From NCBI GenBank assembly GCA_000733415.1, contig KL662191.1:1501605-1565604 (forward strand): a stretch of DNA of 64,000 bases, in the 5' to 3' direction. Source of the stretch: [Leptolyngbya] sp. JSC-1. Lineage in GTDB: Bacteria; Cyanobacteriota; Cyanobacteriia; Elainellales; Elainellaceae. The notes under the pieces were generated by a model. That model did no database searches and was not told the DNA's origin. It saw only the letters and a list, made by a program, of their open reading frames with translations. This document shows, one piece after another, positions 52,103 through 61,202 of the stretch; position 1 is the first letter of the stretch, and each line of letters begins with the position of its first letter. The position numbers and the translations under genes were made by a program.

Positions 52103-53515
52103 ATGTTGGATGCTTCTCTCACTCCCTTCAGCAGTGGTGACATCACTGCCAGCAACTCTGGGTTGCTTAATTTTAACCAGCGGGACATCCTTGCTTCCCA
52201 GCCTAGCTCGTCTCTAGCACCGTTAAGTCTGGGGTTAGAGTCAGGTCAACCCTTGACCCGTCGCAGTCAGACTTTGGATTGGTTAGACAGTGGCTTCGCT
52301 CCGATGCAGCGCACCTCTGATTTGGGCTGGGAGCAGCACAGAGGCAAATCTGCGCCGCTTGCCTGCGATCGCTTGACAGGTCTGACCTTGGATCAACCCT
52401 GGGTGGCCGCTAACAAAGCTGCTAACAAAGCAGCACGATTCCAAAATTCTGAATTTCTGCATACCGACCGCCTGCAGGCTGAGCCAACCACTAAACGAGC
52501 GGTCAAACGCACAACACCAACGAGACAAGCGGCCATACGTCTCAATGCCGAAGCATTTGACAGAATCAGGGGGTATGGGTTGGTGAATGCAGCGGCGGCT
52601 GTTGCTAGATCAATTGATGCACCGAGGTTTGCTAGCCTCGCGGATTTTGGCGGCAACAATTGGAACTTAGATGCTGTTCAGGCACCGGATGTTTGGGCCA
52701 GAGGATTCACAGGCCAAGGGGTAACCGTTGCGGTGATTGATTCTGGTGTGGATATTACCCATCCCGATTTGAGAGACAATATTTGGATTAATTCAGATGA
52801 AATTGCTGGTGATGGGATTGACAACGATGTGAATGGTTACATCGATGATATCAACGGCTGGAATTTTGGTATCGGTCAAAACAACGCCAATGTATCCCCC
52901 GGTACCAATAATTCTGGACAGGAGCATGGCACCCATGTAGCAGGCACAATCGCTGCTAGAAATAATGGAAGTGGCAATACGGGCGTTGCTCCCGATGCCA
53001 AAATCATGGCATTGCGGTTGGGCGATGTAGCAGATGGCTGGTTTGTAAATGGCGGCAGTTTGCCGGAAGCGATTCGCTATGCTGTGGACAATGGAGCACG
53101 GGTCATTAACCTCAGTTTAGGCAGTGCGGATTCTCCCCAACTCCAGAGTGCCTTAGCCTATGCTGCCTCACGTAACGTAGTTACGGTCAGTGCCTCTGGC
53201 AACGAAGGCTTATTGAGTCCGGGAGCACCCGCTCGCTATGCCACCCAATATGGCTTGTCGGTTGGTGCCGTTAACCGGGAGCGTTCAGTTGCCCGCTTCT
53301 CTAACCGGGCTGGAGGTAGTCCACGGCTGCGGCATGTGGTGGCTCCAGGCGTACAAATTTATTCAACTCTCCCTGGTAATTCCTACGGTTTTCTCAGTGG
53401 CACCTCGATGGCGACTCCCCATGTGGCTGGCACTGTTGCTCTGATGCTCAGTGCTAATCCCACCCTAACTCACGGTCAGGTGCGACAAATTCTGACGGAT
53501 ACGGCAGTCGGCTGA
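52103..53515 (+). CDS. S8 (subtilisin-like) serine protease
   Basis: 470 residues. The catalytic triad is clear: Asp in VAVIDSGVDITHPDL, His in EHGTHVAGTIA, Ser in LSGTSMATPHVAG; the oxyanion Asn is in TVSASGNEG. The first 180 residues are not a signal peptide by eye but a Ser/Leu-rich stretch of the sort that starts many cyanobacterial calcium-dependent proteases, probably a propeptide or type I export region. The protein ends just after the catalytic domain. Acidic DEIAGDGIDNDVNGYIDD may bind calcium. Confidence 0.92.
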   Translation: MLDASLTPFSSGDITASNSGLLNFNQRDILASQPSSSLAPLSLGLESGQPLTRRSQTLDWLDSGFAPMQRTSDLGWEQHRGKSAPLACDRLTGLTLDQPWVAANKAANKAARFQNSEFLHTDRLQAEPTTKRAVKRTTPTRQAAIRLNAEAFDRIRGYGLVNAAAAVARSIDAPRFASLADFGGNNWNLDAVQAPDVWARGFTGQGVTVAVIDSGVDITHPDLRDNIWINSDEIAGDGIDNDVNGYIDDINGWNFGIGQNNANVSPGTNNSGQEHGTHVAGTIAARNNGSGNTGVAPDAKIMALRLGDVADGWFVNGGSLPEAIRYAVDNGARVINLSLGSADSPQLQSALAYAASRNVVTVSASGNEGLLSPGAPARYATQYGLSVGAVNRERSVARFSNRAGGSPRLRHVVAPGVQIYSTLPGNSYGFLSGTSMATPHVAGTVALMLSANPTLTHGQVRQILTDTAVG

Positions 53516-53603
53516 AGTGGATGCAGTCAGATATGCCACTATGATGAAAACGAAGATGAAACCGAACGTCAGCACGTCAGCAATTGCAGCGAAAGGAAAA
53601 CTG

Positions 53604-54062
53604 GTGACTATGGAACAGTGGACAGACAGCAAACTAGATAAATTGGCCCATACAGTGGCGCAACTAGCCGAACAGATGCAGCAGATGCACCGCCAAATCG
53701 GTCAACTGAGCCACCAGGTACAGCAAACCTGTAGCAGTGTCGATAGTTTGGCGGCTGTGCTTAAAACCCAACCCCTACTGCTGGAAACTCCCTACCTAGA
53801 CGATTCATCTAATTCATCCAACGTTCTGGATGTGGATTGGCCGACTCGCCTCGCTACGGTCGAACAGCGGATGCAGCAGCTAACCCAGCAAGTGCAGCAG
53901 CTAGAGCGACGCATCGCCACCCACTACACCACCGATTACAATCTCGCCAATCTCAGTCTTGCCGTTGCGGCTCCCTTGTCCGGCCCCTTACCTGAGGATG
54001 AGGTGGATGATGAGCCTGATGAGATTTTGTGGGATTTTATGGAACCATCCAATGACCCATAA
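53604..54062 (+). CDS. Coiled-coil hypothetical protein
   Basis: 152 residues if begun at the GTG at 53604, six bases after AAAGGA; ATG codons at 53610 and 53541 and a GTG at 53517 are alternatives. Two heptad-rich segments (DKLAHTVAQLAEQMQQMHRQIGQLSHQVQQT and VEQRMQQLTQQVQQLERRIATH) are separated by an acidic/Ser loop; the C-terminus is very acidic. No known domain. It directly follows the protease gene and may be co-expressed with it. Confidence 0.6.
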   Translation: MTMEQWTDSKLDKLAHTVAQLAEQMQQMHRQIGQLSHQVQQTCSSVDSLAAVLKTQPLLLETPYLDDSSNSSNVLDVDWPTRLATVEQRMQQLTQQVQQLERRIATHYTTDYNLANLSLAVAAPLSGPLPEDEVDDEPDEILWDFMEPSNDP

Positions 54063-54126
54063 TCGCAGCTGCTGCGAAGCAGTTGCCAATAACTCTGATG
54101 GTTCAGTTAGAGCAATTGGATCGGCT

Positions 54127-54606
54127 CTACTGGCGTTCATTCTTCATATTTCTATTCGTACGTTTAATTAGCAAATAGCTTACCGAGAGGGCAAAAATTG
54201 CGCCTCCTAGGGCGAGCAGGTCTAGATTATTGTATTTACTGAAGTCAAAAATAATAATTTTACGAGCAACCGCAATCAGCGAAGTCACAATCACCAATTC
54301 AACCTGAACAACATGCTTTTTTAAATAAGCGGTGATATTTTCTAACAGCTCCAGCGCAATCAGAATATTTAGAAACAGACCGAAAATATCAATCAGCGTT
54401 TTATCAAAAAAACCAACTGGGTCCGCCATTAGATCCCGAACCAGCAGAATCACCAAATCAGTGAGCGAGATCAGAATGACCAAACTCAAAGCAACAGCCA
54501 AAACCTTGGCGGCAATATTTTCTACCCAATGGGCAACGCCAAGAAAATTCTCGTCTTGACCCGCTTTGCTAACTTTCTTACTCAGTTTTTCCCAGGGAGA
54601 GATCAT
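54127..54606 (-). CDS. PsiE-family membrane protein
   Basis: 159 residues with four hydrophobic segments (VLAVALSLVILISLTDLVILLV, FGLFLNILIALELLENI, LVIVTSLIAVARKIIIFDF, LLALGGAIFALSVSYLLI). The IALELLENITAYLKKH and VTSLIAVARKIIIFD motifs are those of the phosphate-starvation-inducible PsiE family. Role unknown. Confidence 0.85.
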   Translation of the reverse strand: MISPWEKLSKKVSKAGQDENFLGVAHWVENIAAKVLAVALSLVILISLTDLVILLVRDLMADPVGFFDKTLIDIFGLFLNILIALELLENITAYLKKHVVQVELVIVTSLIAVARKIIIFDFSKYNNLDLLALGGAIFALSVSYLLIKRTNRNMKNERQ

Positions 54607-55107
54607 AGTCTGCTGCTAAATAGAAAAACACAGGTGATGTAGATAGCTAGGCAAAATCAGCACAGTTAAATCCGCCAGTCATTTGTCCTGTCAAGCTGGG
54701 ACATCCAAACTGGGACATCAGCTCTTTAGCAGGCTAACCGGCGACTGAATCTATTGAATTTATAGATTCAAAACTATAAGTCAACAGGGCACCATAGAAG
54801 AAATTCTATTATTGACTGGACTAATTGGCAAGAATAAATCTGTTCTTTTCTTGTAATTGCTCCGGTTGCTTGTCCCGATCTCTTGCCCATTGGTAACTAA
54901 TTAATCGGGTACGGATATCTGGACTGCCCGCAGGTTGTGCGAGGCGCAGCGACACAAGACCGATCACAAACTCCAAATTGGGGCTGAAAGCTAGATAGAT
55001 GCAGAGACAGCTTCTGTAGCATGCTTCTGTAGTAACTTTGTCAGTTTTAATACATTAATCCATTCGTCGTTGTTGTACACCAAGCACAATCTTTATTGTT
55101 GAACTCT
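54607..55107. other. Gene-free stretch
   Basis: I see no gene, strong repeat or recognisable regulatory site between the divergent psiE-like and amidohydrolase genes. Confidence 0.4.
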
Positions 55108-56469
55108 ATGTCTACCTTGCTTGTTAAAAATATCCATACCTTGGTCACAATGGATGCAACTCGCCGGGAAATTCGGAATGGGGCATTGCTAGTCCGAGAC
55201 AACAGGATCGAGCAAGTGGGAACAACCTTGGCGTTGCCTCAAACTGCTGATGAAGTTTTGGATCTACAGGATCGTTTCGTTGTACTTCCCGGTCTTGTCA
55301 ATACGCATCACCATTTTTACCAAACCCTGACCCGTGCAGTTCCAGCCGCTCAGAACTGTGATTTGTTTAACTGGTTGCAAACCCTTTATCCTATTTGGGC
55401 CAAGCTCACGCCAAGGGCCGTGTATGTCAGTGCGCAAATGGCTGCCGCCGAGTTGATATTATCAGGCTGTACAACGGCTAGCGACCATCTCTATGTCTAT
55501 CCAAACGGCAGTAGATTAGATGACGAAATTCAAGCCATCCAGGAAATTGGGCTGCGCTTTCATGCTAGTCGAGGCAGCATGAGTGTTGGGCAAAGCCAAG
55601 GGGGATTACCGCCTGATTCTGTAGTTGAGCCAGAAGCAGAGATTTTGAAGGACAGCCAGCGCCTGATTGAGCAATATCATGACAACACTCGGCAGGCGAT
55701 GCTGCGAATTACCCTAGCACCCTGTTCCCCCTTTTCCGTGTCTCCGGATCTGATGCGGGAATCGGCAGCGCTGGCAAGAGCGTATCCCGGTATTCGCCTG
55801 CACACCCACCTAGCAGAAAACAAGTCCGATATCGAGTACAGCTTGGCGACCTTTGGCATGACGCCAGGGGACTATGCCGAATCTGTCGGTTGGGTAGGGG
55901 CGGATGTTTGGCATGCTCACTGTGTTCAGTTGGATGATCGGGCGATCCAACAATTTGGCAAGACCGGAACTGGGGTGGCCCATTGTCCGTGTAGTAATAT
56001 GCGTCTGGCAAGCGGTATGGCTCCGATTCGAAAAATGCTGAATCATCAAGTTCCTGTAGGTCTAGGAGTCGATGGCTCGGCCTCGAACGATACCTCAAAT
56101 CTATTGAATGAAGCCCGTACCGCTTTTCTGATGGCACGAGTTCGCGAGCTGGATGCCTCGGCTATGACTGCCCGCGATGCCTTAGAACTGGCTACTCTGG
56201 GAGGAGCAAAGGTCCTGGGGCGAGACGATGTTGGCTCTTTGACGGCTGGTATGTCAGCCGATTTCATTGCCATCAATCTGGATCGGCCCGAATTTGCTGG
56301 TGCTCTCCACGACCCAATTGCCGCAATGATTTTCTGCCAGGTCAATACGGTCGATTACAGTTTTATAAACGGTCGAAAAGTTGTGGATCAGGGACGAATA
56401 ATCACAATTGAACTGGAACCGTTGGTGGAAGAACACAATAAATTAGCAGCTCAACTGATCCATAGTTGA
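55108..56469 (+). CDS. 8-oxoguanine deaminase-type amidohydrolase
   Basis: 453 residues from the ATG at 55108 (in-frame TTG codons precede). Metal-dependent amidohydrolase: NTHHHFYQTLTRAVPAAQN supplies the HxH pair, HTHLAENKSDIEYS and WHAHCVQLDD two more histidines, GVDGSASNDTSN the catalytic aspartate. The closest pattern I know is the 8-oxoguanine deaminase / hydroxyatrazine-hydrolase-like group, so it may convert 8-oxoguanine to urate in purine salvage. Substrate specificity is inferred from motif similarity. Confidence 0.82.
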   Translation: MSTLLVKNIHTLVTMDATRREIRNGALLVRDNRIEQVGTTLALPQTADEVLDLQDRFVVLPGLVNTHHHFYQTLTRAVPAAQNCDLFNWLQTLYPIWAKLTPRAVYVSAQMAAAELILSGCTTASDHLYVYPNGSRLDDEIQAIQEIGLRFHASRGSMSVGQSQGGLPPDSVVEPEAEILKDSQRLIEQYHDNTRQAMLRITLAPCSPFSVSPDLMRESAALARAYPGIRLHTHLAENKSDIEYSLATFGMTPGDYAESVGWVGADVWHAHCVQLDDRAIQQFGKTGTGVAHCPCSNMRLASGMAPIRKMLNHQVPVGLGVDGSASNDTSNLLNEARTAFLMARVRELDASAMTARDALELATLGGAKVLGRDDVGSLTAGMSADFIAINLDRPEFAGALHDPIAAMIFCQVNTVDYSFINGRKVVDQGRIITIELEPLVEEHNKLAAQLIHS

Positions 56470-56515
56470 TTCACCCAGTTGATCCACCCAGTTGATCCAC
56501 CTAAAGTTAATCCAT

Positions 56516-57046
56516 CTAACGCTTAGGTTTGGCAACTCTAGAGAATAGGGAATTAGACTTGGGCCGGACCGGAACTTTTTTATTACACAGCAATGCCCAT
56601 GTGACAGAATCCACGATGCCGTCGTCTCGCAAATGGTGCTGACGCTGAAACGCAAGCACAGCGGCCTTCGTTTCTGCATCATACATGCCGTTCCGCTGCA
56701 CCCTATAGCCATTCACCTGCAGCAGACCCTGTAGCTCATAAACATCTGCTCCTGCATAGCCTTGACGCAGGGTTCGTGCTCCAGGCTTAACCGTTGCCAT
56801 CAAGGTGCTCCAGGTCTCAGGTCCCACTACTCCATCGATCCGCAACCTATGCCGTCGTTGAAAGGTTTTAACGGCTACTTCGGTACGCCAACCAAAATCG
56901 CCGTCCACTCGTAGGCTGAAGCCATGGGCGTTGAGCAGTTCTTGCATCCGCGCCACGTTGGGTCCCACATCCCAGGGATAAAGAACGGGTGGGGCAGAAG
57001 GAGCACCACTGGACTGGTGAGGTAAATCGGAGAGATGGCTGTCCAT
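56516..57046 (-). CDS. Peptidoglycan-binding protein, two PG_binding_1 domains
   Basis: 176 residues. Two tandem three-helix PG-binding repeats: NVARMQELLNAHGFSLRVDGDFGWRTEVAVKTFQRRHRLRIDGVVGPETWSTL and DVYELQGLLQVNGYRVQRNGMYDAETKAAVLAFQRQHHLRDDGIVDSVTWALL. No signal peptide and no catalytic domain. The start codon lies inside a 14-bp tandem repeat (57041-57082). Confidence 0.88.
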   Translation of the reverse strand: MDSHLSDLPHQSSGAPSAPPVLYPWDVGPNVARMQELLNAHGFSLRVDGDFGWRTEVAVKTFQRRHRLRIDGVVGPETWSTLMATVKPGARTLRQGYAGADVYELQGLLQVNGYRVQRNGMYDAETKAAVLAFQRQHHLRDDGIVDSVTWALLCNKKVPVRPKSNSLFSRVAKPKR

Positions 57047-57082
57047 AATCGGCTGTCCACAATCGGCTGTTCACAATCGGCT
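57041..57082. repeat. 14-bp tandem repeat, 3 units
   Basis: Units GTCCATAATCGGCT, GTCCACAATCGGCT and GTTCACAATCGGCT. The first contains the start codon of the peptidoglycan-binding gene on the minus strand. Confidence 0.9.
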
Positions 57083-57305
57083 GAGGAGCACCACAATGCT
57101 GCTTCTTCTAGCATAATCTTATGCAATCAACCGCTAAGCAAAGCACTTCTTCTGGCTGTGACCAACTTTTACCAATCAGATACCAATCAGAGTACGTCCT
57201 AGCACCCCTTATCCTTGGTTTGAAACCCATAGCGAGACATCTGATTCGTTTAGGCCAGATGCCTGCCCTGCGTTTGATGCTAATTTTGCTTATCTACCCA
57301 GCTTC

Positions 57306-57698
57306 TCAAGCTGAGACTAGCTTTTGCTTCAACCAGATGTCTTCTCTAGCGTGCAAATAGCGCGGATCAGGATGGATCGTGATAGCCCGCTCGTAGGATT
57401 CCAGCGCGTTACCGTAGGCCATCATTTCGGCCAGCAGCAGTCCTCGGTTAAACCAGGCTTGGTGGTAGTCAGGCCGCAGGGCTACGGCTTTATCATAGGA
57501 GGCCAAAGCCTCGGCATAGCGCTTCAGGCCGCACAAAGCGTTACCACGATTATTCCAAGCGGAACAATAGGTAGGGTCAAGAGCAATGGCTTGATCAAAG
57601 GCTGCCACTGCATCGGCAAATTGCTCTGCTTCACAAAGGCTGCACCCTTTACCATGCCAAAAGTCTGAAGAATTCGGATCGGGATCGAGAGCCATCAT
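57306..57698 (-). CDS. TPR-repeat protein
   Basis: 130 residues, three tetratricopeptide repeats, e.g. AVAAFDQAIALDPTYCSAWNNRGNALCGLKRYAEALASYDKAVALRPDYHQAWFNRG. A small protein-protein adaptor with no other domain. It starts at one of two consecutive ATG codons. Confidence 0.85.
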   Translation of the reverse strand: MMALDPDPNSSDFWHGKGCSLCEAEQFADAVAAFDQAIALDPTYCSAWNNRGNALCGLKRYAEALASYDKAVALRPDYHQAWFNRGLLLAEMMAYGNALESYERAITIHPDPRYLHAREDIWLKQKLVSA

Positions 57699-57881
57699 TG
57701 TATTAATCCTCGCTAATCGATGAAATTGGTTGGTACAACTCCATTGTGAATTGCTTCAAACTAAAGCAGGGGACGGATTTTCACCCCATGAAAGTTCGGT
57801 TGAATATCAGGGAGAAATTTAGATAGAAACTAGTTGAATGTAGAGTATATAAAATCACCATGCTGTAGGACAATCACAAGC

Positions 57882-57907
57882 AAAAAAACGATTCCCGTAG
57901 GAATCGT
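57882..57907 (-). terminator. Rho-independent terminator of the holin-like gene
   Basis: On the minus strand ACGATTCC-TACG-GGAATCGT is followed by seven T. It lies 69 bp after the stop of the gene at 57976. Confidence 0.9.
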
Positions 57908-57975
57908 CTAACACAAGTCTCTTGAACTTAAGTATTTGCTGAAGTATCTGCTGAAGTATCTGCTGAAACTATCAC

Positions 57976-58392
57976 TCAGCTTGCCTTTTCCACGTTTTGC
58001 TCAGGCTCCAGTGTTGTGCTAGCTGTGCCACCGCCCAAAATGCCAAATCCTTTTTCAGCGAAATACTTATTGAGCAGTGTACTGACAAGAGAGAGCACAA
58101 TCGGACCAAGCAAAATTGCCACAATACCTCGGACCGCAAATCCGGGCACCAAAACTGAAGCTAGCCAGAAGCAGATTCCGTTGACGACCAAGGAAAACAA
58201 ACCCAGCGTCAGGATAGTAATGGGGAGCGACAAGAAAGCCAAAACGGGTCTAATCAACCCATTCACCAAGCCGATCGAAACGCCCGCCAGCATAGCCGCC
58301 ACAAATGAATTAATGTCAACACCTGGAACAATCAGATCGACAATCAGAAGGCTTAGAGCCGTCACCAAAATTGTTAAAAAATATCCGAGCAT
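57976..58392 (-). CDS. Phage-holin-like (4-TM) membrane protein
   Basis: 138 residues with four hydrophobic segments and the family's GVSIGLVNGLIRPVLAFLSLPITILTLGLFSLVVNGICFWLASVLVPGF pattern. AAAGGAG precedes the ATG. The family is widespread in cyanobacteria outside prophages; 'holin' reflects similarity only. No phage genes nearby. Confidence 0.88.
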   Translation of the reverse strand: MLGYFLTILVTALSLLIVDLIVPGVDINSFVAAMLAGVSIGLVNGLIRPVLAFLSLPITILTLGLFSLVVNGICFWLASVLVPGFAVRGIVAILLGPIVLSLVSTLLNKYFAEKGFGILGGGTASTTLEPEQNVEKAS

Positions 58393-58686
58393 TGTAATCT
58401 CCTTTACTGAATTGAATACTGAATTGAAGCACGGACCGAAACCATCAGGTTGTGAATTTGACCAAATGATCGGATCAGAGCAAGCCGTTTGTATCCAGTT
58501 CCAAGTTCTTTCGATAGTGTGTGTAGCTGCTTAGCAGGTGATTGGGCGTTTTGCCTACTAATCTATCAATTGGTTTATCCGAGTCGTTAGTTGGCCTATC
58601 GATAGTCTTGACTACAGATCCAACTACTGCCTAACCACAGATCTAACTATTATTTAGATCCACTCATTCAGCTACCGATTGCTCTG

Positions 58687-58731
58687 TTTACAATCTATCT
58701 GCTTACAATCTATCTGCTTACAATCTATGCC
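58687..58731 (+). repeat. 15-bp tandem repeat, 3 units
   Basis: CTTACAATCTATCTG; first and last units carry one to three changes. Confidence 0.9.
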
Positions 58732-58929
58732 ACTAATCTATTTGATTTAGTAAAAAAATACCAGAAAAATTTAGGATTGAGTGTTTACGCCAACTGTAGA
58801 GGCATGGTACTTTAATTTTGACAAAGCAATTGGTACGAGTACTTTTGTACGAACTTGACGAAAGTTTGTGCAGCTTTTTAATACTGGCTGCCTTTAAAGT
58901 GGGTTTATAGATTGGTTCTGTGTCGATAA

Positions 58930-58960
58930 ATTTGTATCGATTTGTATCGATTTGTATCAA
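58930..58960 (+). repeat. 10-bp tandem repeat TTTGTATCGA
   Basis: Three units, the last ending CAA instead of CGA. Confidence 0.85.
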
Positions 58961-59263
58961 TAGCTTGGTGTAGGTAAAAACGGTTTTTCTGGTCTGCTGG
59001 AGGTTCAACAAGCGAGCAGTTGAGCAGCTATCAAGCTCTAGCGTTTTGGCAGTTAAAGCCCTCTCTCAGCAGTTTTTTCGGTTGCTTTGCTTGCTATCGA
59101 TCCAAAAGCTCGTCAGAGTTTTTGAATTTCAAAACCCCGAGGGGATTTGGGGATTTCTGGATAGGCTTTTAGTTGAACGGCTGTAGAAATATCAGCAAGA
59201 TTGTTGAGAAATGAACGATTAGTAGGTAAAAGTGGTTAATAGGTGAATAGCTAGGTGATTCAT

Positions 59264-59449
59264 ATGAAATTTACACGAATTCTACTCGGTATTCTCTTGC
59301 CACCCGTTGGGGTTTATTTGACCTTTGGATTCGGCACCACATTGCTGATCAATATTCTGTTAACCCTACTGGGTTGGCTGCCTGGTAGCATTCACGCGCT
59401 ATGGGCGATTCTGAAGCACGAAGAGCAAGCCAATCAAGCTTCTAGCTGA
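59264..59449 (+). CDS. Pmp3/YqaE family small membrane protein
   Basis: 61 residues from MKFTRILLGILLPPVGVYL (ATG at 59264; GTG at 59255 possible). Two membrane segments with the LPPVGVYLTFG and LTLLGWLPGSIHALWAI motifs of Pmp3/YqaE proteins, which affect membrane potential and stress tolerance in yeast and plants. Confidence 0.9.
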   Translation: MKFTRILLGILLPPVGVYLTFGFGTTLLINILLTLLGWLPGSIHALWAILKHEEQANQASS

Positions 59450-59504
59450 TCTGGAGCTTGATCGGAGCAGCCATTCCGGGCTTGCTCACAGTCCTCAACC
59501 AATG

Positions 59505-59525
59505 AAAAAGCTGCCCTAGGGCAGC
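59505..59525 (-). terminator. Rho-independent terminator
   Basis: GCTGCCCTAGGGCAGC is a perfect palindrome followed, on the minus strand, by five T. It serves the coiled-coil gene ending at 59605. Confidence 0.85.
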
Positions 59526-59604
59526 CGATAGGATTATTGCGCTAGTTCAAGCAGGCGTTAGGTGTCAGATCAGCAAAACCTGCTGAGGTTCCTTCAGTGT
59601 CAGC

Positions 59605-60555
59605 CTAATTTCTGGCCGTTTGCCACACTTCTTTCAGAAGCTGCTTGATCTTTTGCTCCTTCTGAGCAATGGTAGCGCCCGTTTCGCCCATTTTGATTTG
59701 CAGCTCAGATTGCTTCTGCTCTACCCAGCTTGTTCCGCGTTCTGCATCGTTGGCTTTGGTGTTTTCGTACCAAACCTTGGCCTTAGCCATGTCCTGCTGA
59801 AACTCTTGCTTAAATGTTTCGTAGCGTACACCATAGCGGCCTGTCAGTTTTGCATCCAGCATCGCCAGCTTTTGCTTCACTGAAGCACTGACAGAGGCAT
59901 AGGTTTCACTCTCCTGAATCGTCCGCAACAACCGCTCAGCTAGAGTTTTCAGCGAATCAGCAAAGGAACCGACTTGGGGCTGGCTGGTTTCTTCGTCTGC
60001 AATTGCAGTCGGTACAATTGGCGCTTCGCTCGTCTGAGCTGCTGGCTCAATAATTTCAACGATGGGTTCAGCAACTGGTTCAGCAACAAGTTCAGCAACA
60101 GGCTCAACGACTGGCCCAATTACCGGCTCAACAGATTGCTCAAAGCTTACAGGAGTCGTTCCCATCGGCTCTACCGCGAGTGGTTCCACTGTGGACTCTA
60201 GAATGGGTGATGCTTGATTGATGGAGGGCTGAACCTCCACAACCACGTCGGCGGCATTTGCTTCCGGCATCGCTACCAGGTTCTCGTCATCATCATCAAT
60301 TTTTACTTCTACAGGCGCAGCAGCGGGTGGCATCGTCTCGTTTTCAGCTTGGCGCTTTTCTTTCAACGTGCTAATTACGGTGCTGGTTGATTCTTTAGCA
60401 ACCGAGCCAATTTCATTTGCGCCCGCTTTCAGCTCGGTAACGGTTTGGGAAAAAGCATCCTGGAAGATCTTGCGAATTCGCTCAGCGCGGCTACCACCGA
60501 GAGCTTTGATTTTCTCTAGCTCGGCAGCGATTTGGTCTTTCTTGGGATTGGTCAT
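59605..60555 (-). CDS. Coiled-coil protein with Pro/Glu/Val-rich centre
   Basis: 316 residues in three parts. The N-terminus (DQIAAELEKIKALGGSRAERIRKIFQDAFSQTVTELKAGANEIG) and C-terminus (KQEFQQDMAKAKVWYENTKANDAERG to the end) are amphipathic helices; the middle 110 residues are a repetitive EPVAE/EPVVEP linker. No catalytic motif, no membrane segment. I do not recognise a function; N-terminal helices of this kind are seen in several cyanobacterial proteins of unknown role. Followed by a strong terminator. Confidence 0.75.
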   Translation of the reverse strand: MTNPKKDQIAAELEKIKALGGSRAERIRKIFQDAFSQTVTELKAGANEIGSVAKESTSTVISTLKEKRQAENETMPPAAAPVEVKIDDDDENLVAMPEANAADVVVEVQPSINQASPILESTVEPLAVEPMGTTPVSFEQSVEPVIGPVVEPVAELVAEPVAEPIVEIIEPAAQTSEAPIVPTAIADEETSQPQVGSFADSLKTLAERLLRTIQESETYASVSASVKQKLAMLDAKLTGRYGVRYETFKQEFQQDMAKAKVWYENTKANDAERGTSWVEQKQSELQIKMGETGATIAQKEQKIKQLLKEVWQTARN

Positions 60556-60706
60556 GGTCTCCTCCTACGTGAACTAGCTCTTTGGCTAGGATTATTGGTT
60601 AGGATCAAATTGGGCAATTGTAGTGAGCTTGTAAAGCACCTGATTCAGATGGCTTACCACTCATGCACTAGGGACAAACATCACGCGTAAACATCAGGCG
60701 TAAACA

Positions 60707-60964
60707 TCAGGAAACAGACGAGCTTACCGTAGTCTTCTCTTTCCGCGCTTTGCGCTGTTCAATCAAAAACTGAGAAACTTCGGTTGCCAGCAAGGTTACA
60801 ATCACACCATCATCTAACCAACCCAATACCGGAATCACGTCAGGGGAAATGTCAAGGGGACTGATCAGATACACAAGCGATGCTGCAATTAGTAACCAGC
60901 GATATTTAGAATTGCGAAGTGTTTTGCGAATAAAGTTGTACACGAATTGGTTTAAGAATTTCAT
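60707..60964 (-). CDS. DUF1232 (YkvA-like) membrane protein
   Basis: 85 residues from MKFLNQFVYNFI (ATG at 60964). DUF1232 signature YLISPLDISPDVIPVLGWLDDGVIVTLL. One or two short membrane segments. Function unknown. Confidence 0.87.
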   Translation of the reverse strand: MKFLNQFVYNFIRKTLRNSKYRWLLIAASLVYLISPLDISPDVIPVLGWLDDGVIVTLLATEVSQFLIEQRKARKEKTTVSSSVS

Positions 60965-61202
60965 TCCGTTGCCCTCCACTACAAGATCATCATGCCAGAT
61001 ACGGCTGAATCCGTCTGGTGTGGAAAACCCACGGTTTTAGCGTAGTAGTCCCATCATCCGATTGGGTGAGAGATTGGGTGAGAGAAAATTCGCGATTGTT
61101 TCGTTGATTATTTGTGATTGATTATTTGTGATTGATTATTTGTGACTGAATTGGGCATCCCTGCTAGGATCTTTGAGGCGTGGCTGTATCTGGCAAGAAC
61201 TC

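Larger units (their letters stand above)
58393..59263. other. Gene-free AT-rich stretch with tandem repeats
   Basis: No gene seen. Contains three 15-bp units CTTACAATCTATCTG (58687-58731) and a run of TTTGTATCGA units (58930-58960). Confidence 0.5.

Noticed and set aside
57976..58392. Prophage, from the holin-like gene
   Set aside because: No other phage genes nearby; this family is common in cyanobacterial chromosomes.
58687..58960. Possible CRISPR array
   Set aside because: Units of 10-15 bp are directly tandem without spacers; no cas genes.
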